Origin: Oculatellaceae cyanobacterium Prado106
GTDB lineage: Bacteria > Cyanobacteriota > Cyanobacteriia > Elainellales > Elainellaceae
NCBI GenBank assembly: GCA_025454315.1
Contig: JALOOP010000012.1
Location: forward strand, 1 to 63,816
DNA length: 63,816 nucleotides
Reading direction: 5' to 3'
This document shows positions 55,729 through 63,816 of the stretch, piece after piece. Under the pieces are notes generated by a model. It was not told the DNA's origin, did not search any database, and saw only the letters and a program-made list of their open reading frames with translations. Within the stretch, counting starts at the first letter, position 1. Every line of letters begins with the position of its first letter. A program made the position numbers and the translations under genes.

Positions 55729-55866
55729 CTATGAGGTAATGTCGTTGATGTTGGTGACAGTAGTACCTCTGGGTACATCGGTTCTGCTTCCACCACCCGC
55801 CTGGGTAATGGTTTCAACATTACCGTGAACCATCAGTTCAGGTTTTTGGTAAAGACGCTTAGACAT
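55729..55866 (-). CDS. Lasso peptide precursor (A)
   Basis: 45 residues from ATG 55866, preceded by AAGGAGAAAACC, the clearest ribosome site in the cluster (a 63-residue reading from 55920 lacks one). Leader 1-22 (55801-55866) has Y6-Q-K-P9-E-L11, the YxxPxL motif bound by the RRE of B1, and Thr21 at position -2. The predicted core (55732-55800) is 23 residues: ring segment AGGGSRTD, tail VPRGTTVTNINDITS. Ala1 would form an isopeptide with Asp8, giving an 8-residue ring. Bulky plugs are scarce; Arg11, Val15 and Ile18/Ile21 are candidates. The C-terminal Ser23 is a possible phosphorylation site. Position between cyclase and kinase genes supports the call; alternative Gly start with Asp7 is less likely. 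Confidence 0.87.
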   Translation of the reverse strand: MSKRLYQKPELMVHGNVETITQAGGGSRTDVPRGTTVTNINDITS

Positions 55867-55970
55867 GGTTTTCTCCTTAAATGTAAGTGAACTCGACAGA
55901 ACCAAGAGAGGTTCATCCATACAGCTATCGGAAACCGATTATTCCAAAGTAGCTGTGCTGTCGGATGCCA

Positions 55971-57995
55971 TCATGTGGACTGACAACCGACAGAAGAGCT
56001 ATTTGAGTCTTGAATTGAGTCTTGAACCGTTGTCCGTAAGGGTTGCTCGATCATCGGCTCCTTATCGGTTGACATGCACCCTAATGCGGTTTGCTCCAGC
56101 CACAGCGACAGATTCATCGCTTGCCAAAGATTGGACACATCACTGTCGTGGAAGGTCTGATTCAAAAAACGTTCACCGGTAAGCCGGAGCCGACCAAAAT
56201 TGAGGTAGGAAGCACTTTTCCACGGATAGTCCCAAAATCCTGCCAGGCGATCGCGCTCATAGGCCAAAAAACTATAGTCAAAACCAAACCCCATATTGGC
56301 CTTTCCTTTTCGCCATTGCACCGACTCCGGTAGAATTCCAGCCATCGCTTGACGCATGACGAGTCTGGTCCAGCCCTGCCCCATCTTTTGTTCAGGGGGA
56401 ATCGCCAAACAAAACTCAATCAGTCGCTTATCCCAAAATGGAAATCGGAGTTCAATCGAGAATGCAGCAGCAGCATGATCAAGATTTTCCAGAGTGTGAG
56501 GCATCACACCTCGCACCAGGTTGTAGTAGTGTTCGGCCTTAGCCGCAGATAGATCCTGAGGAATGGAAATGAGGTTCTGTTGACGACGAGTTTCCAACTG
56601 CAAACGTTGAATAAAGTCAGGGTGAATCGTATCATCCCAGGCAATGGAGTTTTGTGGGGCTGCGGGTTTTAGCCAACGCCAGATCTTGTTCACCGCTCGC
56701 TGAACTTTATGAAGGGGTGGAATTTTGGCGATCGCACCTCTGACCTTAGAGCGCCACAGAATCTGCCAAAACATCCCTCGAAACTTTGGGTTAAAATGTT
56801 CTGTCAACCCTCGAATTTCTTGATAAAGCCGCAGCCATTGCCTTGCCTGAAGCAGATCCTTGAGGTACGCCGTGCCATGAGACACCGTGCTATCCCCATC
56901 AAAGCCATCCAAAATAACTCTCGTGTTGCATCCTTGAGCAACTTTGTACAGACTCCAATTGAGGTAGAGGTTGTAGGCCGAGAGCGGCTGATCCTGGTGC
57001 CACATCACGCGGTCTAGGTCGATCAGAGGGCTAATGCGATCGCCATGAATATCATGCGATGCCAAATTTTCCTGCTCCAGCACCGCATGGATGTAGGGTC
57101 GCTCATCACATTCAGGCACCTGCTCAAACAGAGCCGAAAACGTGGAGAGTTTTTGTCCAGCCAGCAAACGGCTAGCCACGCAGGTAATCGACGAGGAGTC
57201 CAGGCCACCGCTCAGCATGGAACCGACGGGCAACGCACTTCTCAACCGACAACGCACGGCTTCGGTAAAAATTTTACGAAACTCCTCAGCGTATTGCTCC
57301 GCAGTCTCAAACTGTAAGCTCTGATAGGGGTTGAGTTGCCAATAGAGATTCGTTTGCAGGCTATCCGCGCAAACGGTGAGCGTATGGGCAGGCGGCAGAC
57401 GGAAAATATCTTGATAAAAGGTGATGGATGTATCGTCAAACTCGGTCAGGAGATAATTGGCAACGCGCGCTTCGTTGAGTTCTCGGGGGACGCTGGCGAT
57501 CGCCAACAGCGCCTTAATCTCAGACGCAAAAACGAAAACCTGATCTGTACAGTGGTAATAAAACGGCTTCACCCCAAAATGATCTCGGGCACAGAACATT
57601 TGTTGTTTATGCTGATCCCAAATCGCAAACGCAAAATCTCCCAACAAATGTTCTGGACAAGCCTCCTGCCATTTCTCATAGGCCGCCAAAATCAAATCGC
57701 TATCCGTAATCTTTTCCACGGGCGCTGTCAACCCCAGCTCCGCAATCAACTCATCTCGATTATCAATTCGGGCATCTGCGGTAAGAACATAGGATGACTG
57801 CACCAGCGGCTGCTTTTCCAATAAAGACTCGGGCGTTGTCCACAGCATCTGATGCCCCAACCCGACACAGCAGCCTTCTATCCAAGTGCCCGAACCATCC
57901 CCGCCCCGATGCGATAGACAAGTCATCATGTCCGACATCTCTGCGGCGGTGACTGAACGGCGATCGCGATAAAAAAGTCCTAAAATACCACTCAT
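55971..57995 (-). CDS. Lasso cyclase (C), asparagine-synthetase-like
   Basis: 674 residues. N-terminal glutaminase-like domain and C-terminal ATP-pyrophosphatase domain as in asparagine synthetase B. The protein starts MSGILGLFY: the Cys2 nucleophile of glutaminase is Ser, so it should not use glutamine, as expected for a lasso cyclase. PP-loop motif LPVGSMLSGGLDSSSITC (about 240-258) activates the ring Asp as acyl-AMP, to be attacked by the core N-terminus. Further AsnB-like parts are LPDGDSTVSH-like FDGDSTVSHG and IELRFPFWDKRLIEF. Its ATG overlaps the B2 stop by 4 bp (ATGA). Confidence 0.92.
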   Translation of the reverse strand: MSGILGLFYRDRRSVTAAEMSDMMTCLSHRGGDGSGTWIEGCCVGLGHQMLWTTPESLLEKQPLVQSSYVLTADARIDNRDELIAELGLTAPVEKITDSDLILAAYEKWQEACPEHLLGDFAFAIWDQHKQQMFCARDHFGVKPFYYHCTDQVFVFASEIKALLAIASVPRELNEARVANYLLTEFDDTSITFYQDIFRLPPAHTLTVCADSLQTNLYWQLNPYQSLQFETAEQYAEEFRKIFTEAVRCRLRSALPVGSMLSGGLDSSSITCVASRLLAGQKLSTFSALFEQVPECDERPYIHAVLEQENLASHDIHGDRISPLIDLDRVMWHQDQPLSAYNLYLNWSLYKVAQGCNTRVILDGFDGDSTVSHGTAYLKDLLQARQWLRLYQEIRGLTEHFNPKFRGMFWQILWRSKVRGAIAKIPPLHKVQRAVNKIWRWLKPAAPQNSIAWDDTIHPDFIQRLQLETRRQQNLISIPQDLSAAKAEHYYNLVRGVMPHTLENLDHAAAAFSIELRFPFWDKRLIEFCLAIPPEQKMGQGWTRLVMRQAMAGILPESVQWRKGKANMGFGFDYSFLAYERDRLAGFWDYPWKSASYLNFGRLRLTGERFLNQTFHDSDVSNLWQAMNLSLWLEQTALGCMSTDKEPMIEQPLRTTVQDSIQDSNSSSVGCQST

Positions 57996-58543
57996 CGTTG
58001 AACTCCTTCCAGCGATGGAAGTGTGACATAACGCGGCAGATCGGGCAGATTCCCAATCAAGACCTTACCCTGGTCTTCCAGCCAAGCATGAGCCTCTAGT
58101 TGGCCTGCGGGGGATTTTGCAACCCCAATTCGCAGGTGGGGATCATAGCCTTGTCCATTGAGCATCACTTTGGCCGTCAAAGCCCTGGCTAAACATTTGG
58201 CTCCTCCCGGCATATATCGGGTGCTGACATTCACTCCCCAAATGATCTGGGAGATCGAAACCTGGGGTGCTGCGACAGGATTCGATCGCATTGAAGCATC
58301 AGATGGGAACCGGGTTAAACGAGAATCAGTCTGGTCAACATGAACGGATGAATTCACTGGGCAACAATCCGCATCACGCGAAGCAACCTTAGAAAATCGA
58401 TCCAGCCCCTTCAGCAAAACGCGAAAGGGAAGCAACCACAGCCCGACTCGAATCGCCAATAGCAACAAGAAGGTCGTCAGGAAAAGTCTGCGATCGCCCC
58501 AAGACATCCTCCACAGAACCTTGCCCTTACGCAGCGCTTGCAT
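57992..58543 (-). CDS. Lasso leader peptidase (B2), transglutaminase-like
   Basis: 183 residues, start ATG 58543 with GGTGGAG eight bases upstream. N-terminal hydrophobic helix (LFLTTFLLLLAIRVGLWLLP), a variable linker, and the McjB-like cysteine-protease core: Cys in MPGGAKCLARALTAKVML, His in QLEAHAWLEDQG; the third (Asp) residue I cannot place with certainty, Asn in VLIGNLPDL being nearest. With B1 it removes the leader from the precursor before cyclisation. It overlaps B1 by 17 bp and the cyclase by 4 bp. Confidence 0.88.
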   Translation of the reverse strand: MQALRKGKVLWRMSWGDRRLFLTTFLLLLAIRVGLWLLPFRVLLKGLDRFSKVASRDADCCPVNSSVHVDQTDSRLTRFPSDASMRSNPVAAPQVSISQIIWGVNVSTRYMPGGAKCLARALTAKVMLNGQGYDPHLRIGVAKSPAGQLEAHAWLEDQGKVLIGNLPDLPRYVTLPSLEGVQR

Positions 58544-58853
58544 GGCGAATCTCCACCAGCCCAGCCGCCTGCAAGTCTTGTAAAAGGTTTAAGAGATCCT
58601 GGTCGCACACCTCAGCCTCGACCTCATATTCCTGCTGAATGGTTTGTCGGATGGCGGCGATCGAAGTGGACTGCTGCAACAATTGCCAAATCCGGGCACC
58701 GACTTCATTCAGGCCATAATAAACGCCGGATCTTAAGTCTAAAATCACCGCCTCACCCGCCAAGTCAGAAGAAATCTGCTCAGGCGCAACGGTCACGCTC
58801 ATCGAATCTAATAATGTTGAATCAATTTCTAAAAGGTTCATGGTATTTGGCAT
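58527..58853 (-). CDS. PqqD-like RiPP recognition element (B1)
   Basis: 108 residues from ATG 58853, chosen for the AGGTGAG seven bases upstream; GTG 58865 and ATG 58841 are alternatives. The fold is PqqD-like: VTVAPEQISSDLAGEAVILD, LRSGVYYGLNEVGARIWQLL, IRQTIQQEYEVEAEVCDQDL, LNLLQDLQAAGLVEI. Such RREs bind the YxxPxL motif of the leader and deliver it to the protease. First gene of the operon. Confidence 0.9.
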   Translation of the reverse strand: MPNTMNLLEIDSTLLDSMSVTVAPEQISSDLAGEAVILDLRSGVYYGLNEVGARIWQLLQQSTSIAAIRQTIQQEYEVEAEVCDQDLLNLLQDLQAAGLVEIRHASAA

Positions 58854-60036
58854 AATGACGCTCACCTAAACACGAGTCGGGGTTTACAAAGGTGGGTTTG
58901 CGGTAACTGCCTCTAGCTCGGTTCGACTAAAGTCGATACTACAAACACAGACCTCAAGCACAACAGACGAAACACACTCAAGGGAAAAGAACGAAACAGG
59001 AGGAAACATCAGGACAAAACGCTTCAGGCAACCCGAAAATTTCTGACCTGGAATCCTAATCTCGAATCCTAACTTTGAACCAGTTGGGTACTCATGGTGA
59101 CTGCGGTCAACCAGCAGTGTTGTAAGGTGCATTGCTGCATAGGAGACAGTGCAGCAGGCTGTTCTATGAATGGCACTGTCGATGACGACGGCTGATCACG
59201 GAGAAGCAGAAGATACAAATAATACATGGAATTAGCTAAAACACTGAAACATCTTGGAGGATTGGGCGATCGCTCCAGAAAAGAAGGCTCGACTGAATCT
59301 CCAACAAACGGAGGTAGCATCTTGCAAGATTCACGCAGGACTGATGATTGTCCAATTCTGTTCAACCGAGTTCAACTAGGTTATGACCCGGCTCAGTAGA
59401 TGCATCGAAGCTTCAGGGGTGAAACCTGAAGTAATTTGCTATACCCCCTCTTGCGATAGAGGACAGGTTCAATCCGGATGCTTTTCAGAAGGCCACTGAA
59501 AATACATGGGGATTTCATCTGAATTTCGTAAAATATTGCGGAAACGGCTGGTAGAAGCGCCTGAACGAAGATCAAAAGAGGTCAAATAGGTAGATGCCGT
59601 TTGTAAAGAATAAAACAATACCAGGTTCAGTACGGCGGCAAAAGTCTCAGCAGAGAGAAATCCAAACGAGTCTTGATTCTGGATTGCTTGGCACGGCTCA
59701 GACTTGGCATGGCTAAGGCACAGCTAAGACATCGCTAAGACATAGATGAGTTCTGTCTCAAACTTAGCGAACTCAAACTAAGCCAGAGTGCCTAAACTTA
59801 CTCGTCACGATAGGTAAAAAATGAGGCAACGGATATACCCCATAGGGATGATTCACGCAAACTTCAAAGAAGCTTGATGTCCTGCGACAAAATTGTGAAG
59901 TAGAGATAGAGAGTTTTTCAAAACTTCCTGACCTTTTTGCTGGGTCTATGTAAGGGGAGCTACGGGCAATATGTCCCAGAAGTTTCCTGTAAGCTTTGTC
60001 CCATCAGACTTTTGTAATCGGCGGAGGAAAATTGCA
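58854..60036. promoter_or_regulatory. Divergent promoter region of lasso operon and EPS gene
   Basis: About 1.2 kb without a credible gene between the B1 gene (-) and the GumC-like gene (+). AT-content is raised at 59385-59600. Around 59697-59750 there are near-repeated words GGCAYGGCTAAGGCACAGC and GCTAAGACATCGCTAAGACAT. I could not define boxes or a riboswitch. Confidence 0.5.
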
Positions 60037-61893
60037 ATGATGGAAGCAACCTTAATTGCGCTACCGTTTTTGCCCGATCTCGATCAATCTGGATCATCGG
60101 CAGAACAGTCCGCTTCAGCTTCAGCTTCGTCAGCATCAGGCCGTCGATTAAAATCGCTTCCCACTCAGCGGCAGGCGCTCCAAGTTGTACCCTCGCTGTC
60201 CCAAGCCCGACCCAAAGTTGCTCAGCCCAAAGTTGCTCAGCCCAAAGTTGCTCAGCCCAAAGTTGCTCAGCCAACCCGCGCCACATCTCAAGCTGCTACG
60301 GCTCAAGCTGCTACCCCATCTCGCTCTCGTCCCACGCCCTTCCCGGATGAGGCATGGCAATCCGCTGTCCCAGCAACCAAAACCATGGATGCTCATCAGC
60401 GCGTCACGGTGATTGCCGGAGTAGCGATCGCCGTCACCGCAGGCACCCTCACCCAGGCGCTTAACCAAGCTCCCGTCTACGAAGGCTCCTTCCAGCTTTC
60501 CGCCACGCCAATTCAGCAAACCAATGCCCAATCCTCTAGCGCTACGGCCACGGTTCAAAATAACATCACGCCGCCCAGCCTGATCAGCGACAGCGAAATC
60601 CAAATCCTGGAAAGCCCCCGCATCCTCGATCCCGTCGTCCGGCAACTGCAAACCCAACTGCCCCAACTCGACTATCAGACCCTAGTCGAAAACCTCACCA
60701 TTACCCAACAGGGCGATCGCACCCTGCAAATCCACTACCGCGATGTCGATCCCCAGCGCGTCAAACTCGTCCTGGCTCAACTCACCCAAGCCTTCATCGA
60801 CTACGGTTCAGAGTGCAAAACTAGCACCTGCAAAGGCAAAGAGCATATTAACGAGCAAGTTCCTCAAGCCCAGGAGCGCATCTATCGCCTCCGCGCCGAA
60901 ATTCAAAAACTCCATCAGCAGCACGGCATCACCAACCTGCAAGCCCAACTCAAACTCCTCGACACCCGCACCCTCGACCTCGACAAGCAATCCGCCCAAC
61001 TGCAACAGCAACGCGCTGAAGCCGAGCAAATGTACGGTCAGTTGCAGCAGCGCATGGCACTGAAACCGGAAGAGGCGATCGCCACCCAACTCCTCAACCA
61101 AAGCACCCGCTACCGCACCCTCCTCGTCCAGTTCCAAACCCTGGATAACCGGTTTGCCAGCGGCTTTGGCGATGTCGGTCTAACGGGTGAAAATCAACTC
61201 CAGATCCAAAACCTACAAGTCCAACACCAAGCCCTCCTCCAACAACTCACCCAAGAAGCCCAGCTCATCCTCCGTCAATACCTCAGCAACCCCACCTCTA
61301 ACCTGCAAAACCCCATCTTCCAGGATCAAATCAACCTGCCCCTCCTGCAACAATCCATCGTCACCACCCACACCATCGAGGTCATGCGGGTTCGACAAAA
61401 CACCATTGGTCTAGCCCAACAAAGCATTGAACAACAGCGCAGCCAACTGATCGCCGTCCTCAGCCGCTACGACCAACTCAAACAAAAACTCGACAGCGAA
61501 ACTGCCATCCTCCAGCAATACTTCAACAAACTCGACGCCCTCCAAAAACAATCCCCCAGCACCAACCTGGCACTCACCCTAACCACCGCCCCCGAACTAC
61601 TCAGCGACAACTGGGGCAACCCCCAAGCGATCGTCCCCGATCTCCAGCGCAATCTAGGCATTGGCGCAATCATCGGCCTACTTCTGGGTGTCGGCGCAAC
61701 GGCTGCTCTCGATCGCCGCAAAGACGAGGAAACTGCGATACGTGCTAGCGCACAAGCTAGCGCCACCGCCCCCCACCCCACCCGCAACGGAATGGCGATC
61801 GACTTTGCCAATCTCCCGGTCGATCTCCTAGTCAGCAAAGCCAAAAACCTTGCCGACACCCGTCTCCGCGAACAATTCACCCAAGTCGCCTAA
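60037..61893 (+). CDS. GumC/Wzz-like EPS chain-length protein without kinase domain
   Basis: 618 residues from ATG 60037, which has GGAGGAAA upstream; ATG 59971 would add 22 residues and also has a weak site. After a Ser/Ala-rich N-terminus with KVAQP repeats, TM1 lies near 119-139 (VTVIAGVAIAVTAGTL), followed by Wzz-type domain (ISDSEIQILESPRILDPVV, TITQQGDRTLQIHYRDVDPQ), a long periplasmic coiled coil (about 250-530), and TM2 near 565-585 (LGIGAIIGLLLGVGATAALD). Such polysaccharide co-polymerases set chain length with Wzy. No Walker motifs follow, so the tyrosine-kinase part is absent or elsewhere. Confidence 0.85.
   Translation: MMEATLIALPFLPDLDQSGSSAEQSASASASSASGRRLKSLPTQRQALQVVPSLSQARPKVAQPKVAQPKVAQPKVAQPTRATSQAATAQAATPSRSRPTPFPDEAWQSAVPATKTMDAHQRVTVIAGVAIAVTAGTLTQALNQAPVYEGSFQLSATPIQQTNAQSSSATATVQNNITPPSLISDSEIQILESPRILDPVVRQLQTQLPQLDYQTLVENLTITQQGDRTLQIHYRDVDPQRVKLVLAQLTQAFIDYGSECKTSTCKGKEHINEQVPQAQERIYRLRAEIQKLHQQHGITNLQAQLKLLDTRTLDLDKQSAQLQQQRAEAEQMYGQLQQRMALKPEEAIATQLLNQSTRYRTLLVQFQTLDNRFASGFGDVGLTGENQLQIQNLQVQHQALLQQLTQEAQLILRQYLSNPTSNLQNPIFQDQINLPLLQQSIVTTHTIEVMRVRQNTIGLAQQSIEQQRSQLIAVLSRYDQLKQKLDSETAILQQYFNKLDALQKQSPSTNLALTLTTAPELLSDNWGNPQAIVPDLQRNLGIGAIIGLLLGVGATAALDRRKDEETAIRASAQASATAPHPTRNGMAIDFANLPVDLLVSKAKNLADTRLREQFTQVA
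60214..60273 (+). repeat. 15-bp array encoding KVAQP
   Basis: Four units AAAGTTGCTCAGCCM at 60214, 60229, 60244 and 60259, nearly identical at DNA level, hence recent. Confidence 0.95.
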
Positions 61894-62007
61894 CCCTACT
61901 CCCCTATCTATTCCTCCCGTCCATTCTGAGGGACGCAATGATGAAAGACCTCAGAGGCAAAATCACCAGCCTAAAAATTGCCCCACAGGCAAAGCATCGA
62001 TTTCTAA

Positions 62008-62091
62008 GCGCCCAAATCGCCTAATTTGGGCGCATCGATGATAGGCGATGTTGGGGCATCGATTGTATCGATCGTCCCAACATCGCCTATC
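62008..62091 (+). terminator. Two consecutive hairpins after the EPS gene
   Basis: First: GCGCCCAAAT/ATTTGGGCGC (62008-62033, 6-nt loop). Second: GATAGGCGATGTTGGG/CCCAACATCGCCTATC (62040-62055 and 62076-62091, perfect 16 bp) followed by AATTTTGTCC. They would stop transcription from the GumC-like gene. Confidence 0.75.
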
Positions 62092-62236
62092 AATTTTGTC
62101 CAAATACCTGATTCCTGCTGTCCTGAGAGCCTTTCAGCGTCAACAGTCAGATTGTTATGCGGATTGAAGTGGTATAGTTCATTTGAACTTGTCCCGGTTC
62201 TACAGCTAAAGCTCCTGTAGACACACAAATTTTGTG

Positions 62237-62412
62237 AATCCCCAAGATCCTCGCGCCCCCCAGCCCCCAACTTTGGGGGAGCCGAGCCTTCGATGAGTCT
62301 TCACCGGAGCTTTCATAAACGTCCTCATGGAATGAATAATCCCGGAAGCCTCATTGAAATCAAAGTCCCCCAAGGTTGGGAGATTTAGGGGGCGAAAATC
62401 TGGAAGCGAAGC
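62237..62412. mobile_element. MITE-like element, copy D (inverted)
   Basis: Opposite orientation to copies A-C: CCCCCAACTTTGGGGGAGCC and GAGCCTTCGATGAG at the left, CAAAGTCCCCCAAGG and GGGGGCGAAAATCTGGAAGC at the right. The remaining spacer up to 62661 has no gene seen. Confidence 0.7.
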
Positions 62413-62661
62413 AGATACCTGTATCCGTTAGCGTTCTAAAGATTTATCGGGATAAGTTCACAAAATGCTTCTAGGAAGAGTTCCAAGAACCTGCCAACTG
62501 AACGTCTCTACAGCTTCCCATTCCAGTTCAATCGGCGCTATGGAAGGCGCTATAGAATCAGTATCACCAGATGAGTTTTGCCATTCCTTTTCTACAAAAA
62601 CTCATTCTCAAAAATTCAAAATTCAAACAGGCATTTCATTCCATTCCAGATCCAGGTGCTC

Positions 62662-63721
62662 ATGCCAACCTCATTCCTCATCCCCGAAATCTACACCACC
62701 ACCGAGCATGACCACCATCTCTTCCAACTCTGGCATGAAATCCACCAGCTTCCCCCCGCCGACCTCAACATCACCCTCGACTTCCAAAAATGCACCTTCC
62801 TCAGCCACAACGGCGTCGCCTTCCTCGGCGGACTAGCCCACTTCATCCAAGCCCGAGGCGGTAAAATCACCTTCCAGTGGGACACCCTCCTGCCAGCCAT
62901 CCGCACCAACCTGGCACAAAACGGCTTCCTCTCCAAATTTGGAGCCGACCAACCCCCCTGGGACGGCAACTCCATCCCCTACCGCAGCGATCGCCACCCC
63001 ACCCCCCAAGACATCCTCGACTACCTGATGCACAAATGGCTTGGCAAAGGCTGGGTCAACATCAGCGAAGGATTACAATGTGCGATCGCCGGACGAGTCT
63101 GGGAAATCTACGACAACGCCCTCACCCACAGCCAATCCGAAATCGGCATTTTTAGCTGCGGCCAACATTACCCCAACCGCAAAGAACTCCACCTCACCCT
63201 CCTCGACTTCGGCGTTGGCATCCCCACCCAAGTCCGCTCCCTCCCCCAAAACGCCCATCTCCCCACCCCCCAAGCCCTTCCCCGGCAACAGCACCGCCGC
63301 TCAACCTACAGGACGAGGACAAATAGGCCGAGGCATGGGACTCCACCTCCTCCAAGAATTCCTCACCCAAAACCAAGGACGGCTCAGAATCTACAGCAAC
63401 GACGGCTACGTTAGCATCAAGAAAGGCAAAATCGCATACCACCCCCACCCCATCAACTTCACCGGAACCTTCGTCAATATTGCCTTTCAGTGCAATGAAT
63501 CCTACTATTGTCTAAAGTCAGAAGCCCCAAAAGACGAACCCCCTCAACCCTGGTTCTATCCCCCATCCCTTCTCTCTTTCTCCCTCTTCCTCCCTCTCTG
63601 CGCCTCTGCGTCTCTGCGTTTTCTTCCCCACCCCTCCGCCCCATCCCCAACGCTCCAACCCAGCCTCACCCATGCAGTACCAAATCTACGACATCACCGG
63701 AGACTACGCCACCGACGCTGA
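62662..63721 (+). pseudogene. STAS-HATPase protein, frameshifted
   Basis: From ATG 62662 the first frame encodes a STAS-like domain (FLIPEIYTTTEHDHHLFQLW, LDFQKCTFLSHNGVAFLGGL) and the first part of a HATPase (GRVWEIYDNALTHSQSEIGI, LLDFGVGIPTQVRSLPQNA). Between about 63262 and 63285 the reading moves to another frame, which supplies GNSTAAQPTGRGQIGRGMGL with the second glycine box and TGTFVNIAFQCNE. Compared with relatives a few codons are also missing at the junction, so a small deletion is likelier than a single-base error. The second frame runs on to 63721 through a CTCTGCG array. Known relatives pair with DUF4325 STAS-like genes, as here; role unknown. Confidence 0.75.
63595..63625. repeat. 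CTCTGCG octamer array
   Basis: TCTGCGCCTCTGCGTCTCTG followed by CGTTTTC, within the 3' end of the frameshifted STAS-HATPase gene. Confidence 0.8.
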
Positions 63722-63816
63722 AAGTGGCCAACAGCTCCATGACCTCATCCACCCCCAACTCCTCGCAGGCCACCCCGTCACCCTCGACTTCACCGGGGTC
63801 AAAGTCTTCGCCTCCG
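63672..63816 (+). CDS. STAS-like DUF4325 protein, partial
   Basis: Start ATG 63672; runs off the window after 48 codons. MQYQIYDITGDYATDAESGQ, then LIHPQLLAGHPVTLDFTGVK is the start of the DUF4325 STAS-like fold. Such genes follow HATPase/STAS genes as two-gene units in many bacteria, resembling anti-sigma kinase and antagonist pairs; the function here is unproven. It overlaps the tail of the frameshifted gene. Confidence 0.8.
   Translation, partial: MQYQIYDITGDYATDAESGQQLHDLIHPQLLAGHPVTLDFTGVKVFAS

Noticed and set aside
55867-55920. Extended start for the lasso precursor (63 residues)
   Set aside because: The internal ATG at 55866 has AAGGAG at the right distance and gives a leader of normal length with the YxxPxL motif near its start.
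61938-62024. 28-codon ORF after the GumC-like gene
   Set aside because: Has ATG-ATG and ends within a hairpin, but no homology or clear ribosome site; too little to call a gene.

Overview
The window comes from a cyanobacterium. HIP1 octamers (GCGATCGC) are scattered through most genes, the proteins include typically cyanobacterial families (phytochrome-like GAF/PHY kinase, PATAN-receiver protein, PixJ-type taxis receptor, DUF3747-SLH protein, GumC-like EPS protein), and intergenic DNA is full of short tandem repeats of the STRR kind. A filamentous, motile, polysaccharide-making species is an inference from gene content; I cannot name the genus.

Layout. 0.1-2.9 kb: a 5'-truncated phytochrome-like histidine kinase and a pentapeptide-repeat protein. 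4.5-14.4 kb: a complete taxis operon on + (PATAN-receiver, CheY-like, CheW, MCP, CheA hybrid). The MCP carries a GAF domain with both cysteines of DXCF-type cyanobacteriochromes, so this looks like a pixGHIJL phototaxis system. 14.4-18.7 kb: small accessory genes (a toxin-first ParE/Phd pair, an orphan antitoxin, a second TA pair, a DUF1003 fragment, a coiled-coil protein, an HNH endonuclease). 19-30 kb: a CheW-like protein, RecD2 helicase, SLH protein, a histone-H1-like basic protein and a phosphodiester glycosidase, separated by long repeat-rich spacers. 28.7-32.6 kb: a three-gene URC-type uracil catabolism set (URC1-like GTP cyclohydrolase II, uracil phosphoribosyltransferase, URC4/DUF1688), the last lacking a start codon because a CCCCTTT array abuts its coding sequence. 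32.8-35.5 kb: a Tat-exported metallo-hydrolase and a membrane Ser/Thr kinase. 36.3-42 kb: a UPF0175 gene, a transcription-repair coupling factor split into two overlapping ORFs at a domain boundary, and a CBS/CorC membrane protein.

43.5-61.9 kb is an exopolysaccharide locus (five GT4 glycosyltransferases, a Wzy/O-antigen-ligase-like protein, a GumC/Wzz-like protein) with a complete lasso-peptide cluster embedded in it on the opposite strand (51.4-58.9 kb): RRE protein B1, protease B2, cyclase C, a 45-residue precursor A, an HPr-kinase-like protein, an ABC exporter and a nucleotidyltransferase. The precursor has a YxxPxL leader motif, Thr at -2, a predicted Ala1-Asp8 ring and a C-terminal Ser, which together with the kinase suggests a phosphorylated, paeninodin-like lasso peptide. 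This is the most notable system in the window.

The right end holds a frameshifted STAS/HATPase protein followed by the start of a STAS-like DUF4325 gene. Repeats are a theme of their own: heptamer and octamer arrays sit directly against several start codons, in-frame 12/15-bp repeats enlarge several proteins, a MITE-like element occurs four times, and a 117-bp palindromic element can be seen as a clean insertion by comparing two tandem copies of the same spacer.
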